Source of the DNA: a bacterium
GTDB lineage: Bacteria > Latescibacterota > Latescibacteria > Latescibacterales > Latescibacteraceae
Direction of reading: 5' to 3'
DNA: 64,000 bases
NCBI GenBank assembly: GCA_021372535.1
Contig: JAJFUH010000149.1
Span: 1-64,000, forward strand
Shown here: in pieces, positions 46,344-55,031 of the stretch
Numbering within the stretch: the first letter of the stretch is position 1
Layout: every line of letters begins with the position of its first letter
Notes under the pieces: generated by a model
The model's input: only the letters and a program-made list of their open reading frames with translations
Told to the model about the DNA's origin: nothing
Database searches by the model: none
Position numbers and translations under genes: made by a program

Positions 46344-47714
46344 GTGATACACGACATTGACAAACCCAACCTCATTGAGGATATATTTCCCCATTCGATT
46401 CCTCCCAGGATAACATTCGACAATCCTGTGGTGGAAATCATCGACGGCAGGCAGGTCACTTTCGATCCCGGATCTGTTGTCACCCGTGACATTTTCATAA
46501 CGGATACGACGTTCCGGGACGGGCAGCAGTCACGGCCACCGTACACTACCGATCAGATGGTCGAGATTTACCGGCTGCTTTCCCGCATGGGCGGCCCGAA
46601 CGGAGTCATCCGCCAGACCGAGTTCTTCCTCTATACCCCCAACGACCGTGAAACACTCGACAAATGCCGCAGCCTCGGCCTCCGTTATCCCGAGATCACC
46701 GGCTGGATACGCGCCATCAAGGGCGATTTCAGGCTCGTCAAGGAAATGGGGCTGAAAGAAACGGGCATGCTGACCAGCTCCTCGGATTACCACATCTTCT
46801 ACAAGCAGAAACAGACCCGTCAAAAGGCGTTTGACACCTATATCGGCGTCGTGGAAGCAGCTTTCGAGGCGGGTGTCCGCCCGCGGTGTCATCTCGAGGA
46901 TGTGACCCGCGCGGATATCAAGGGTTTCGTGATACCGTTCGTACAAAAACTGAGCGAGTTATCCGAACAGGTCCCCGATGACATGAAGGTGAAAATCAGG
47001 CTCTGCGACACCATGGGCTTTGGCATTTCCTATCCGGGCGCATCGGAACCGCGGAGCATCCCGAAGCTCGTGTACCGCATGATCAACGACTGCGGCATAT
47101 CCTCCGACCGTCTCGAATGGCACGGGCACAACGATTTCCACAAGGTGCACGTCAACGCCATGACCGCATGGCTTTACGGCTGCAACGCCGCAAACACAAC
47201 GCTGTTCGGATTCGGCGAGCGATGCGGTAATCCCCCGCTCGAATCGGCGCTCATGGAATATATTGCGCTCAAGGGCGATCTCTGCGGCATCGATACGAAA
47301 ATCATCACCGAGACGGCACGGTATTTCGAAAAGGAAATGGGCGTCACGCTTCCCGCAAACTACCCGTTCGTGGGCAGGGATTTCAACACCACCCGCGCCG
47401 GTATCCATGCAGGAGGACTCAACCGTGACGAGCGTATCTATACGATTTTCGACACCGTCGCTCTCCTCGGCCGCGAGCCCCGTGTCGCCATAACGGATAA
47501 AACCGGTATCGACGGCGTCGTTCACTGGGTCAACGATTTTCTCGGCCTTTCCGGCGAGGACCGTCTCGGCGCCATAGCCTGCGTGAAGATCGGCCGCTGG
47601 GTCGACGATCAGTACAAGGTGCACGGTCGTCTGACCACCATTTCCGATGAGGAGCTCGAAGCCAAGGTCAAAGAGCACCTGCCGGAATACTACGTAAAGC
47701 GGAAAGGCAAATAG
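46344..47714 (+). CDS. DRE-TIM metallolyase (Re-citrate / homocitrate / isopropylmalate synthase family)
   Basis: A 456-aa enzyme condensing acetyl-CoA with a 2-oxo acid. Catalytic signatures: ITDTTFRDGQQSRP (usual DTTLRDGEQ), metal ligands in WHGHNDFHK, and GFGERCGNPPLESA. There is no C-terminal LeuA allosteric domain; a ~110-residue tail (NTTRAGIHAGGLNRDER) is present. The N-terminal IEDIFPHSIPPRI and overall style suggest the Re-citrate-synthase-like branch, common in anaerobes, but homocitrate or IPM synthase cannot be excluded. I chose GTG 46344 because GAGAGGA lies 6 nt upstream; ATG 46311 has no Shine-Dalgarno. A strong terminator follows. Confidence 0.8.
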   Translation: MIHDIDKPNLIEDIFPHSIPPRITFDNPVVEIIDGRQVTFDPGSVVTRDIFITDTTFRDGQQSRPPYTTDQMVEIYRLLSRMGGPNGVIRQTEFFLYTPNDRETLDKCRSLGLRYPEITGWIRAIKGDFRLVKEMGLKETGMLTSSSDYHIFYKQKQTRQKAFDTYIGVVEAAFEAGVRPRCHLEDVTRADIKGFVIPFVQKLSELSEQVPDDMKVKIRLCDTMGFGISYPGASEPRSIPKLVYRMINDCGISSDRLEWHGHNDFHKVHVNAMTAWLYGCNAANTTLFGFGERCGNPPLESALMEYIALKGDLCGIDTKIITETARYFEKEMGVTLPANYPFVGRDFNTTRAGIHAGGLNRDERIYTIFDTVALLGREPRVAITDKTGIDGVVHWVNDFLGLSGEDRLGAIACVKIGRWVDDQYKVHGRLTTISDEELEAKVKEHLPEYYVKRKGK

Positions 47715-47742
47715 ACTATACTTTCCGGCATTCCGTTATCGA

Positions 47743-47767
47743 GGGTCTCTTCCGGAGACCCTTTTTT
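47743..47767 (+). terminator. intrinsic terminator
   Basis: GGGTCTC (47743-47749) and GAGACCC (47755-47761) form a 7-bp stem with a 5-nt loop, followed by TTTTTT. It closes the operon ending at 47714. Confidence 0.85.
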
Positions 47768-47819
47768 ATTGAACAAGGGCAATTTTAAGCGTCTTTGAAT
47801 ACTATTTTCCCCTTTTTAC

Positions 47820-47848
47820 TTGACAAAACGGGGAATAGAATATAATAT
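47820..47848 (+). promoter_or_regulatory. sigma-70-type promoter for the DUF3160 gene
   Basis: A perfect TTGACA (47820-47825) is followed by TATAAT at 47841-47846 (15-nt spacer) or TAATAT at 47843-47848 (17-nt spacer), about 90 nt before the preferred start at 47936. Confidence 0.6.
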
Positions 47849-47935
47849 GCAAATGGACATTTATTCCGTATCATCGTGTGATTACAAATGACGTCAGCCA
47901 TGTTTACGTGCTCGAATAAAGAAAACTGCCATTAC

Positions 47936-50494
47936 ATGATACAGAAGATATTACAGACTATTTACATCTTCATACTTCTTCTTTTATTTCTATCGGAACA
48001 TTCATCAGCCCAGAGCGGATTCAGTACCGAACGATACCGCAGCTTTCTTAACACCACCGAAAATCTCACGAGCGAAGAAGCGCTCAACCGCCATGCGCTC
48101 AAAAACACCTACTACAGCGATATGAACGCCGCATCAACGAGCTCAGTGGCGTATCTCGATTCGGTAATCATCAAATTCGGTCTCACCCATGACGAGATAG
48201 AACTCCTTGAGAAGAACAACTTCGTGGTGACGGAGCGTGTCAATTCACTCTTTGCACCGATGTTTCACACTATTTACGGGTACGATCTGCCGGTATTCGT
48301 TTCGACCGATGCCATCCTCCAGGCGCTCCATGCATCGTATGACAGAATTCTCATGGGTCTCGAAGCCGATATTCTCGAACCGAACCTTGAAGAATTCCTG
48401 GAGGCGATGTATTCCTCCTATCCCATGCTGCTCGAAAAGTATAAATCCGAGGAACAACTGAATCAGGCGCTCGAAGACGTGGACCTGTATGTGACCATGG
48501 CAAAATCCCTGCTTGCGGATACAAAACTGTCTCCTCGATATGTATCCCAAATAACATTCGATACCGTCTGGGATGCCGTTCAGTCGGAGCAGATGGTCGA
48601 AATGCCCCTCTTTTCCGAGCACGGGCGAAAGCTCGATTTCAGCCAGTTCACCGTCAGAGGGCACTATGCCGTCAGTGAACCCGGATACCATCTGGGGCCA
48701 TACTTCAAGACAATGATGTGGCTCGGACGCATGGATTTTCTGCTTACCGCTCCCCCGGATTTTGGCGGCTCGTCCTGGGATGACGATCTGCGGAGAATGA
48801 GCCTCGGCACGGTACTCCTCAACGAGCTCGTCGATCTTTCGGGAAAGCGGGCCCTGTTGAACGAGAACGACAGGATCGTTACCTTCATGGTCGGCGAAAG
48901 CGACAACCTCACCCCGACGGAGCTTGACGATATTCTCGAATCTCTCGGAATTTCCGGCGCGGATGACCTGCTCGATGAGTCCACATACGGGAAGTTTACG
49001 AAAACCGTGGAAGAATCGGTCAATGCCGGGCAGCGGATCCTCTCGAATTTCTTTATTATGGACCCGTTCAGCGCCGAGCCTGACAAGCTTCCCGTCTCGT
49101 TCAGGCTCATGGGTCAGCGGTTCATCATCGATTCGTATATCTTTTCAAATGTCGTGTACGACCGCATCATCTATGAAGAACGTAAAATCTGGCGCCCCAT
49201 GCCTGACCCTCTCGATGCCATGTTCGTGCTCGGAAACGACGACGCCCTGCAGTTACTGAAGAAAGAACTGGATACCTACAAATATTCATCGCAGCTCACC
49301 TCGCTGAGGTACCTCGTGGATGCTTATGATAATTCGTTCTGGGAACAGTCGCTCTACAATACCTGGCTTGAAGCAATCCGCCGCCTGAATCCTCCGGTGG
49401 ACCGAAACGGTTTCCCGGATTTCATGCTTACCGCCGCCTGGCAGCAGGAAAAACTGAACACACAGCTTGCCTCGTGGGCGCAGCTCCGGCATGATACGCT
49501 GCTTTATGCAAAACAATCGTATACGGGCGGATCACTGTGCTCTTTTCCCCATTCGTTCGTCGAGCCTTATCCGGCGTTCTACCGTCAAATCGGGCATTTC
49601 GGAGAATTGGCATACGACTATTTTTCAAATTTTCCCTCCGGCAACACGAGATTAAAAAGTATTTCCGGTTACTTTTCACGGCTGCATGACATTATGGTAA
49701 CACTGGAGGGGATTGCCGGAAAAGAGCTCGCAGGCCAGCAGTTCAGCGCCGAAGAGACGTCATTTCTTCAAACCATGCTGTTTAGAGAAAGCGGGAGCGG
49801 AGCGCCACCGTTTTCAGGATGGTATGCCGATCTTTTCTATATCACCGATGACGCTCTCAAAAACGATTTAACAATTGCCGATGTCCATACCCAGCCTACA
49901 GACGAGTTCGGCGGTATTGTCGGCAGAGTGCTTCATGTGGGAACGGGTAAGGTCAATCTTGGCGTATTCATAGCCGAATCACCTTCAAACGGATTCATTC
50001 CCACGGCGTTTGTCGGACCGGTCATGTCATACTATGAAACAATCACGGATCAGTTTGACCGTCTGACTGATGAGCGCTGGATAAAAATGATTGCGACGGG
50101 CTCGCAACCCGACCGACCCGACTGGGTTAACAGCTATTGTGCAGACAGCAACGGCAATGTCCGGGAAAAAGGACGCGAACTGCCCTCCGTCCGGTTCTCC
50201 GAAACATCTGTCGAAAAGAATATTGAACCCGAATCGTTCGTACTTTTCAGAAATTATCCGAATCCGTTCAATCCGGTTACGACCGTTTCATACAGTGTGC
50301 CCGAATCGGGCAGAATTACGGTTACTGTTTATGACATTCTTGGCAGGAAAGTCGAAACCCTGGTCGATGCAGAACAGAGGACCGGCCAGTATTCCGTACA
50401 GTGGAATGCGGGGAACATTTCGAGCGGACTCTACTTCTGCCGCATACAGGCGGGTACATTTGAACGCACAATCAAGATGCTCCTGATGCGTTGA
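47936..50494 (+). CDS. secreted DUF3160 protein with T9SS (Por) C-terminal sorting domain
   Basis: An 852-aa exported protein. The signal peptide MIQKILQTIYIFILLLLFLS ending SSAQS supports the ATG at 47936 over 47888. Residues about 50-720 match DUF3160 as I recall it (NNFVVTERVNSLF, YDLPVFVSTDAILQALHASYD), function unknown. The last ~85 residues form a type IX secretion sorting domain: FRNYPNPFNPVTTVSYSVP, VTVYDILGRKV, ISSGLYFCRIQAG. It is therefore cell-surface attached or released. Confidence 0.88.
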   Translation: MIQKILQTIYIFILLLLFLSEHSSAQSGFSTERYRSFLNTTENLTSEEALNRHALKNTYYSDMNAASTSSVAYLDSVIIKFGLTHDEIELLEKNNFVVTERVNSLFAPMFHTIYGYDLPVFVSTDAILQALHASYDRILMGLEADILEPNLEEFLEAMYSSYPMLLEKYKSEEQLNQALEDVDLYVTMAKSLLADTKLSPRYVSQITFDTVWDAVQSEQMVEMPLFSEHGRKLDFSQFTVRGHYAVSEPGYHLGPYFKTMMWLGRMDFLLTAPPDFGGSSWDDDLRRMSLGTVLLNELVDLSGKRALLNENDRIVTFMVGESDNLTPTELDDILESLGISGADDLLDESTYGKFTKTVEESVNAGQRILSNFFIMDPFSAEPDKLPVSFRLMGQRFIIDSYIFSNVVYDRIIYEERKIWRPMPDPLDAMFVLGNDDALQLLKKELDTYKYSSQLTSLRYLVDAYDNSFWEQSLYNTWLEAIRRLNPPVDRNGFPDFMLTAAWQQEKLNTQLASWAQLRHDTLLYAKQSYTGGSLCSFPHSFVEPYPAFYRQIGHFGELAYDYFSNFPSGNTRLKSISGYFSRLHDIMVTLEGIAGKELAGQQFSAEETSFLQTMLFRESGSGAPPFSGWYADLFYITDDALKNDLTIADVHTQPTDEFGGIVGRVLHVGTGKVNLGVFIAESPSNGFIPTAFVGPVMSYYETITDQFDRLTDERWIKMIATGSQPDRPDWVNSYCADSNGNVREKGRELPSVRFSETSVEKNIEPESFVLFRNYPNPFNPVTTVSYSVPESGRITVTVYDILGRKVETLVDAEQRTGQYSVQWNAGNISSGLYFCRIQAGTFERTIKMLLMR

Positions 50495-50497
50495 CAC

Positions 50498-50514
50498 GAC
50501 AGTCTCCGACTGTC
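50498..50514. terminator. hairpin between convergent genes
   Basis: GACAGTC-TCC-GACTGTC is a perfect 7-bp stem starting 4 nt after the DUF3160 stop, in the 83-nt gap to the convergent heparinase-like gene. With no T-run it may be a weak bidirectional or Rho-assisted stop, or 3'-end protection. Confidence 0.35.
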
Positions 50515-50577
50515 AGGCCATCCGGAAATACTCTGTCATTCTCATGAATCGGCCGTATCGGTCGGTGAAACGACGAA

Positions 50578-53406
50578 TTATTGTATTGGCAGCGCTTTGC
50601 CGCCGACTTTTATAAATCCCAGAGCCGCGGAATCACCGGCCAGTACTTTTGCGCCCGCACCTTCGATACTTATTTCAAAGAAGCCGGATTCTTTTGTAAG
50701 GGAAAGCTCCAGTTCTCCCGCCCTGAGCGATTTGCCCCCGTACAGCGCTACATAAGTAACCTTCCCGTTACGGTCATACCGGACATGGCAGAGCTCCCCA
50801 TCGAACAGAATTGAAGGTTCACGTACAGCAAGAATCCTGTCGGACGCCCTTGACGGAGCGAGTTTGAGGGGATTTTCGACATCCGCGGCGACAAACACAT
50901 CCCTGTGGCCGTCAGCGAGGCTTATCTCGACCGCCGCATTGGTATCGGGATAGGGTTTTCCGTTTTCCGTAACGAGCGGCAGCCGGCGGATACGCAAAAT
51001 GTTCGATGATTTCCCGTACGGCTCGATGAGACTGATAAAAGTCGAAACGAGCGGGGCTTTTTCTGCCTGACGGCGGACCATGATGCGGGGAATCCAGAGC
51101 TCCTGATTCTCGTTGTATGAGCTGACCGTTATCCACCCTTCCGCCGTATACGCCTGCGCGCCCTCAGTAAGGTCGCAGTACCGGACATGAATATCGGAGC
51201 CGTTCGGAAGATAACCGAGCCTGTCCTCGACCTTCCAGTCGACTTCCCACCCGGGAGCGGGCGAACCGTCAACCCTGAAATTGCGCATGATCGTGTCGTG
51301 CCCGTAATCGGCGGCGGGTTTCAGGGATAGTCCTTTCGTCGCTATCGAGCCAAAATGGCTCTGCATGAATTTTGCATGATCGGTTCCGCCGACCACGCGG
51401 AATATGTCGATAAGATACGAGTCCTCATCCGAAATATCGACGAGCGCGACAGTCCGCTCGTATTGCTCGATACCGTAAAACTCCGGCGCCGAGGCCCTGA
51501 TAGCTCTGAAACGGTTTCCATCAGCCCAAAGGGTCGTTCTGCCGATGTGGCGAGTCCGCGGATTGTCCTGATCCTTCCCGTCGACCACGACCGTGTTGTG
51601 AGCGGCTGTTCTCCTGACCCAGAGCGCACGCTGCGATTCCCAGCCGCCGTACTGGACGGGAGGATAGCCCATTTCCGGCAGGAGGTCGAGCCTTTTTGCG
51701 AACAGGCCGAGATTCATGCCGTCGATGTGGCTGTGACGCTCCCCCGTATCGTAATCGAGCCAGAACGCCCGGGCATTCTCTCCCCTGCCCGAACGCATTA
51801 TCGCGAGACACCACTGCTCTTTGTTTACGCTGCCGACCTCGATTGTGGTTCCCTTTGTCTTTATGACATCGGCGACCGTTTTTTGGAATTCCTCCGGATC
51901 ATCGGCGAAAAGGTCCCATGGCAGATTGTCGACCGAATTGCCGTTTTCACGGTACAAGACCTGTACATATGCGGGATCGCCGGTCAAAACGTAGAGGTCC
52001 CGGAGAAAGCTGAACATCGATGTATCGACGCCCGGGCTTCTGGTTGTCCGTGCGGTTGGATAAGAGGTTACCTTCTGGGCGAATCCCCCGGTGTCGCCGC
52101 TGAGCGGATAGTATTCCCCGTTGAACCATGTGTCGATATGGAACCGCCAGGTTTTACGGAGATTCGGGTGACGTTCCACAATATCCGGGAGAAATGTCGA
52201 GTCCATCCGGGCGAACATCTCGAAAAAATGGGCGAGGATATTGATGGGATACGATGAATAGCTGGCAAGCCCCTTCTCGCCGCTCAAACCGTCCACCCCG
52301 GAGGAATTTTCAGCCATGGTATCGATGATCGCGTACACTTCCCCTCGGTTCTCCGGCCAGCCGAGCACCGTGTGGGTCACGGCAAGGGATACTTCCGTGG
52401 CGGGATAGTTGGAATTGATCTTGTGACGGTTTGTTATGGCATCCCGGAGTATGCCGTTCTCGATGTTGTCCTGGATGAGACCGAACGATGTTTTCGGATT
52501 GGACAGGCCGTACGCTTTCGCTTTTCCGGAGAGGAACGCGACAAGCTCGCGGTCATCGCGGAGCGCCTCGAACACCTGATCGTAGGCGATGACGATCTGA
52601 TAGTGTTCCACACAGGCGTCGTGCCATGTCGACACATACCCGGTAGCGCCTTTCCGTTCGTAGACAAGGCCTTCCTTCCCGAAATCGAAGGTCCCGTAGA
52701 GATCGGCCACACGGTCGAGGAGAATTCCCGCCTTGTGGGCATAGGCTTTGTCCCCGGTGACAGTGTACGCTTCGGCGAGGTCACGTATTCCGGCCACAAT
52801 CGCCTGTTTCCACTGGCCGTAGATGAGGTACGCGCCGATAAAACGCCAGCGTTTGGTACCCTCGACATATCCCTCGCCGTCATCGACCCCGAACAGATGG
52901 AGCGAATCGGCCGGATCGGGATGTTCGGCGTTGAAGAGCAGCTTCCTGTCCGCACGGGCGGGCATGAATACGCCGTGCTCATCGAGACCGGAGCGGTAAA
53001 ACGCATAAAAGTCATTCGTGGGGAAAATCGCCCCGCAGTGCGGACACTGCACTTTCCATGGCATCCCGAGAGCATCGACTTTCCATGAATACATGCGGAC
53101 ATCTTTATGGCAGGCCGGACAGTATCCGTCCGACCATACCATCCACGAGCGGCTGATAGTATTGCCGAACATCATGTTCCAGAGCTCGTCGTCGGAGTAT
53201 TTCATCCACGGCTGCGCCGCCGAAACGATACTGTTTTTGATCTCCGCCGCCCAGGGATACTTTTCAGCGTTCAAGCGAGCTTTCCGAACCATGTCCGCGG
53301 TATAGAGCACGCTGTGTGTTTTTCCGGCGACGGTCTGCGCTGCTGGTGTATCGGAGAATAGAATACATGCGGTGATTATATACAGGGTCAGGTATATGTA
53401 TCGCAT
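50578..53406 (-). CDS. heparinase II/III-family polysaccharide lyase, secreted
   Basis: A 942-aa protein: signal peptide (MRYIYLTLYIITACILF...PAAQT); an alpha/alpha-toroid domain (YLIYGQWKQAIVAGIRDLAEAYTVTGD, LTHTVLGWPENRGEVY-type helices); then the heparinase II/III beta-sandwich with HSHIDGMNLGLFAKRLDLLPEMGYP and NTVVVDGKDQD. A rubredoxin-like zinc knuckle is also visible (CPACHKD...CPHCG). The frame extends upstream to 53493, but the ATG at 53406 has GGGAGGA upstream and starts the signal peptide. Substrate could be heparin-like glycan, alginate or another uronate. Confidence 0.88.
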   Translation of the reverse strand: MRYIYLTLYIITACILFSDTPAAQTVAGKTHSVLYTADMVRKARLNAEKYPWAAEIKNSIVSAAQPWMKYSDDELWNMMFGNTISRSWMVWSDGYCPACHKDVRMYSWKVDALGMPWKVQCPHCGAIFPTNDFYAFYRSGLDEHGVFMPARADRKLLFNAEHPDPADSLHLFGVDDGEGYVEGTKRWRFIGAYLIYGQWKQAIVAGIRDLAEAYTVTGDKAYAHKAGILLDRVADLYGTFDFGKEGLVYERKGATGYVSTWHDACVEHYQIVIAYDQVFEALRDDRELVAFLSGKAKAYGLSNPKTSFGLIQDNIENGILRDAITNRHKINSNYPATEVSLAVTHTVLGWPENRGEVYAIIDTMAENSSGVDGLSGEKGLASYSSYPINILAHFFEMFARMDSTFLPDIVERHPNLRKTWRFHIDTWFNGEYYPLSGDTGGFAQKVTSYPTARTTRSPGVDTSMFSFLRDLYVLTGDPAYVQVLYRENGNSVDNLPWDLFADDPEEFQKTVADVIKTKGTTIEVGSVNKEQWCLAIMRSGRGENARAFWLDYDTGERHSHIDGMNLGLFAKRLDLLPEMGYPPVQYGGWESQRALWVRRTAAHNTVVVDGKDQDNPRTRHIGRTTLWADGNRFRAIRASAPEFYGIEQYERTVALVDISDEDSYLIDIFRVVGGTDHAKFMQSHFGSIATKGLSLKPAADYGHDTIMRNFRVDGSPAPGWEVDWKVEDRLGYLPNGSDIHVRYCDLTEGAQAYTAEGWITVSSYNENQELWIPRIMVRRQAEKAPLVSTFISLIEPYGKSSNILRIRRLPLVTENGKPYPDTNAAVEISLADGHRDVFVAADVENPLKLAPSRASDRILAVREPSILFDGELCHVRYDRNGKVTYVALYGGKSLRAGELELSLTKESGFFEISIEGAGAKVLAGDSAALGFIKVGGKALPIQ

Positions 53407-53517
53407 CGACCGGAATCCTCCCATGGCTGAAAGATTTTTATAAGTACGCTCCCTGTAAAAACAACGGAACATTTTTTCCGGCAGAATTACCACATAAAAT
53501 CATTTACGATTCTGAAA

Positions 53518-53544
53518 GATGCTGAATCAAGTTCAGCATGACGG
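53518..53544. repeat. palindromic intergenic repeat, copy C
   Basis: ATGCTGAA-TCAAG-TTCAGCAT is a perfect 8-bp hairpin followed by GACGG, comparable to the first half of the unit at 16656-16708 (TTCAGGGTGACGG). It lies between the heparinase-like and FGE-like genes. A spurious 65-codon ORF starts inside it. Confidence 0.55.
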
Positions 53545-53628
53545 CTCTTATACCACCCAGATTTTATTCCGGGGTCTATTGCTCACTATATATATAATTT
53601 CATTGAACGCATCTTGGTATCAACAGAC

Positions 53629-54471
53629 TTACTTCATTCTCCGGGCAACGCGAAACCCTGAAAAATTGCTTGTGCGGTCCGGCCTGTCGCCGATACGAAA
53701 TGTCGACCGGCAGTAGGAAGCATTGTTGAACCAGCTCCCGCCGCGCAGAATACGGTAACCGCCTCCCTCGGAAGCTGCCGGATTATTCTGGGGCCCGCTC
53801 GTGTACTCTCCTTCCCAGTCGAAACACCATTCGAGAATGTTACCGTGCATGTCGTACAATCCCCATGCGTTCGGCACTTTCTGACCGACAGGATGAGACT
53901 TTTCAGCGGCATTTCCACGGTCGTTCCCATACCATCCGGCCTTTGCCAGGTCTGCTTCTTCATTTCCCGTATAATACTGAGTCGACGTTCCAGCCCTGCA
54001 TGCATACTCCCATTCCGCCTCGGTCGGCAGCCTGAATCCGTTTTTGGTGAAATCACACGCCCATGTGCTCTCATCGTAACACTTCCCGAGCCCCAGTTTT
54101 TCGCTCAGCCTGTTGCAGAATTTCGCCGCATCGATCCAGGTAACACGGTCAGCGGGAAGCCGGTCTTCACCGGTGAAATACGAGGGATTCTCGCCTGTGA
54201 TTTCCTTGTACTGTCCCTGCGTGATCTCGGTCTCCCCCATCTCGAACGCATCGAGCGTCACCGAACGGACAGGCTTTTCATCATCCTCGCCATCTTCGCA
54301 TCCCATCTGAAAGCTGCCACTGGGAATTGAAATCATGGTGATTCCTTTGGTGGTCTTGAACGGCACATCCTGTCGTTTCAACTGTTTATTCTGTCCTTCT
54401 GCTCCGGTTTCAGCAGCCGTCAGAACAAGAAGAAAAAGTACTGTCATCAAACCAATCGTTTTCCCAAACAT
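53629..54471 (-). CDS. secreted formylglycine-generating-enzyme-like (SUMF1/FGE-sulfatase domain) protein
   Basis: A 280-aa protein with an N-terminal signal peptide and a full FGE-sulfatase fold: IPSGSFQMGCEDGE, EITQGQYKEITG, RLPTEAEWEYACRAG, GLYDMHGNILEWCFDW and ILRGGSWFNNASYC. In true FGE two cysteines bind copper; here the first is Asn249 and only C254 remains, so formylglycine synthesis is unlikely. Such variants act as binding or other modifying proteins. No sulfatase gene is in the window. AGGAGAG precedes the ATG. Confidence 0.85.
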   Translation of the reverse strand: MFGKTIGLMTVLFLLVLTAAETGAEGQNKQLKRQDVPFKTTKGITMISIPSGSFQMGCEDGEDDEKPVRSVTLDAFEMGETEITQGQYKEITGENPSYFTGEDRLPADRVTWIDAAKFCNRLSEKLGLGKCYDESTWACDFTKNGFRLPTEAEWEYACRAGTSTQYYTGNEEADLAKAGWYGNDRGNAAEKSHPVGQKVPNAWGLYDMHGNILEWCFDWEGEYTSGPQNNPAASEGGGYRILRGGSWFNNASYCRSTFRIGDRPDRTSNFSGFRVARRMK

Positions 54472-54613
54472 GATAACTCTCCTGCGCTGTAAGTTTTTTC
54501 ATCTTTTCACAGCATAACAACCTGACAATACAATATACGTCAATAAAAATTTCTTTTTCAAGCAAAAGAATCTATACCGGCACCCCCCCATTTTATAATA
54601 AGACTTTTTATAT

Positions 54614-54790
54614 GATACTTTCCTTTGCGCGCCTAAAGGAAAGTATCCAAAGGAAAAGGCGCCCGTGAAAAGCCTTTTCCCCGTTCACTGCCCGTTTTTC
54701 GGGAATGTGTGAACTCGCGAATCTGCGGCACGCTCGGACAGCACACATTCTTTTTCCGAAAACCGGTTGTGAGCGAGGGGCTTTTCAACG
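54614..54790. repeat. structured multi-hairpin intergenic element
   Basis: Within the 527-nt gap before 54999: a perfect 13-bp stem GATACTTTCCTTT (54614-54626) / AAAGGAAAGTATC (54635-54647); a perfect 9-bp stem GGAAAAGGC (54652-54660) / GCCTTTTCC (54672-54680); and GAATGTGTG (54703-54711) / CACACATTC (54742-54750), extended by CCG-TTTTTCGG and CCGAAAACCGG. A further GAAAAGCC / GGCTTTTC pair links 54667-54674 to 54779-54786. It looks like a mobile palindromic repeat or structured RNA. The rest of the gap shows nothing clear. Confidence 0.65.
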
Positions 54791-55031
54791 GGATTAAAAT
54801 TCACCAGGTTCCAAAGTCTATATTCTCTTTATAATCAATGTATTACTATACATTTCAATATGGATTTCAGGGGATCGCAAAAGAATCGATGGGGGTATTC
54901 AATACATGAAATCGAAAAAATCTTATCGGTTTTCCCGCCGAAACTGTTTTGTTGCAAAGCATCGACTCCTGTATTATTATTAAATACCTTAAACAGGTAT
55001 GACTTTTTTATCATCGCGAGGAGATGAAAAC

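Noticed and set aside
53519-53716. 65-codon ORF beginning MLNQVQHDG
   Set aside because: It starts inside the palindromic repeat and runs antisense into the FGE-like gene; this peptide string is a typical repeat-derived false gene.
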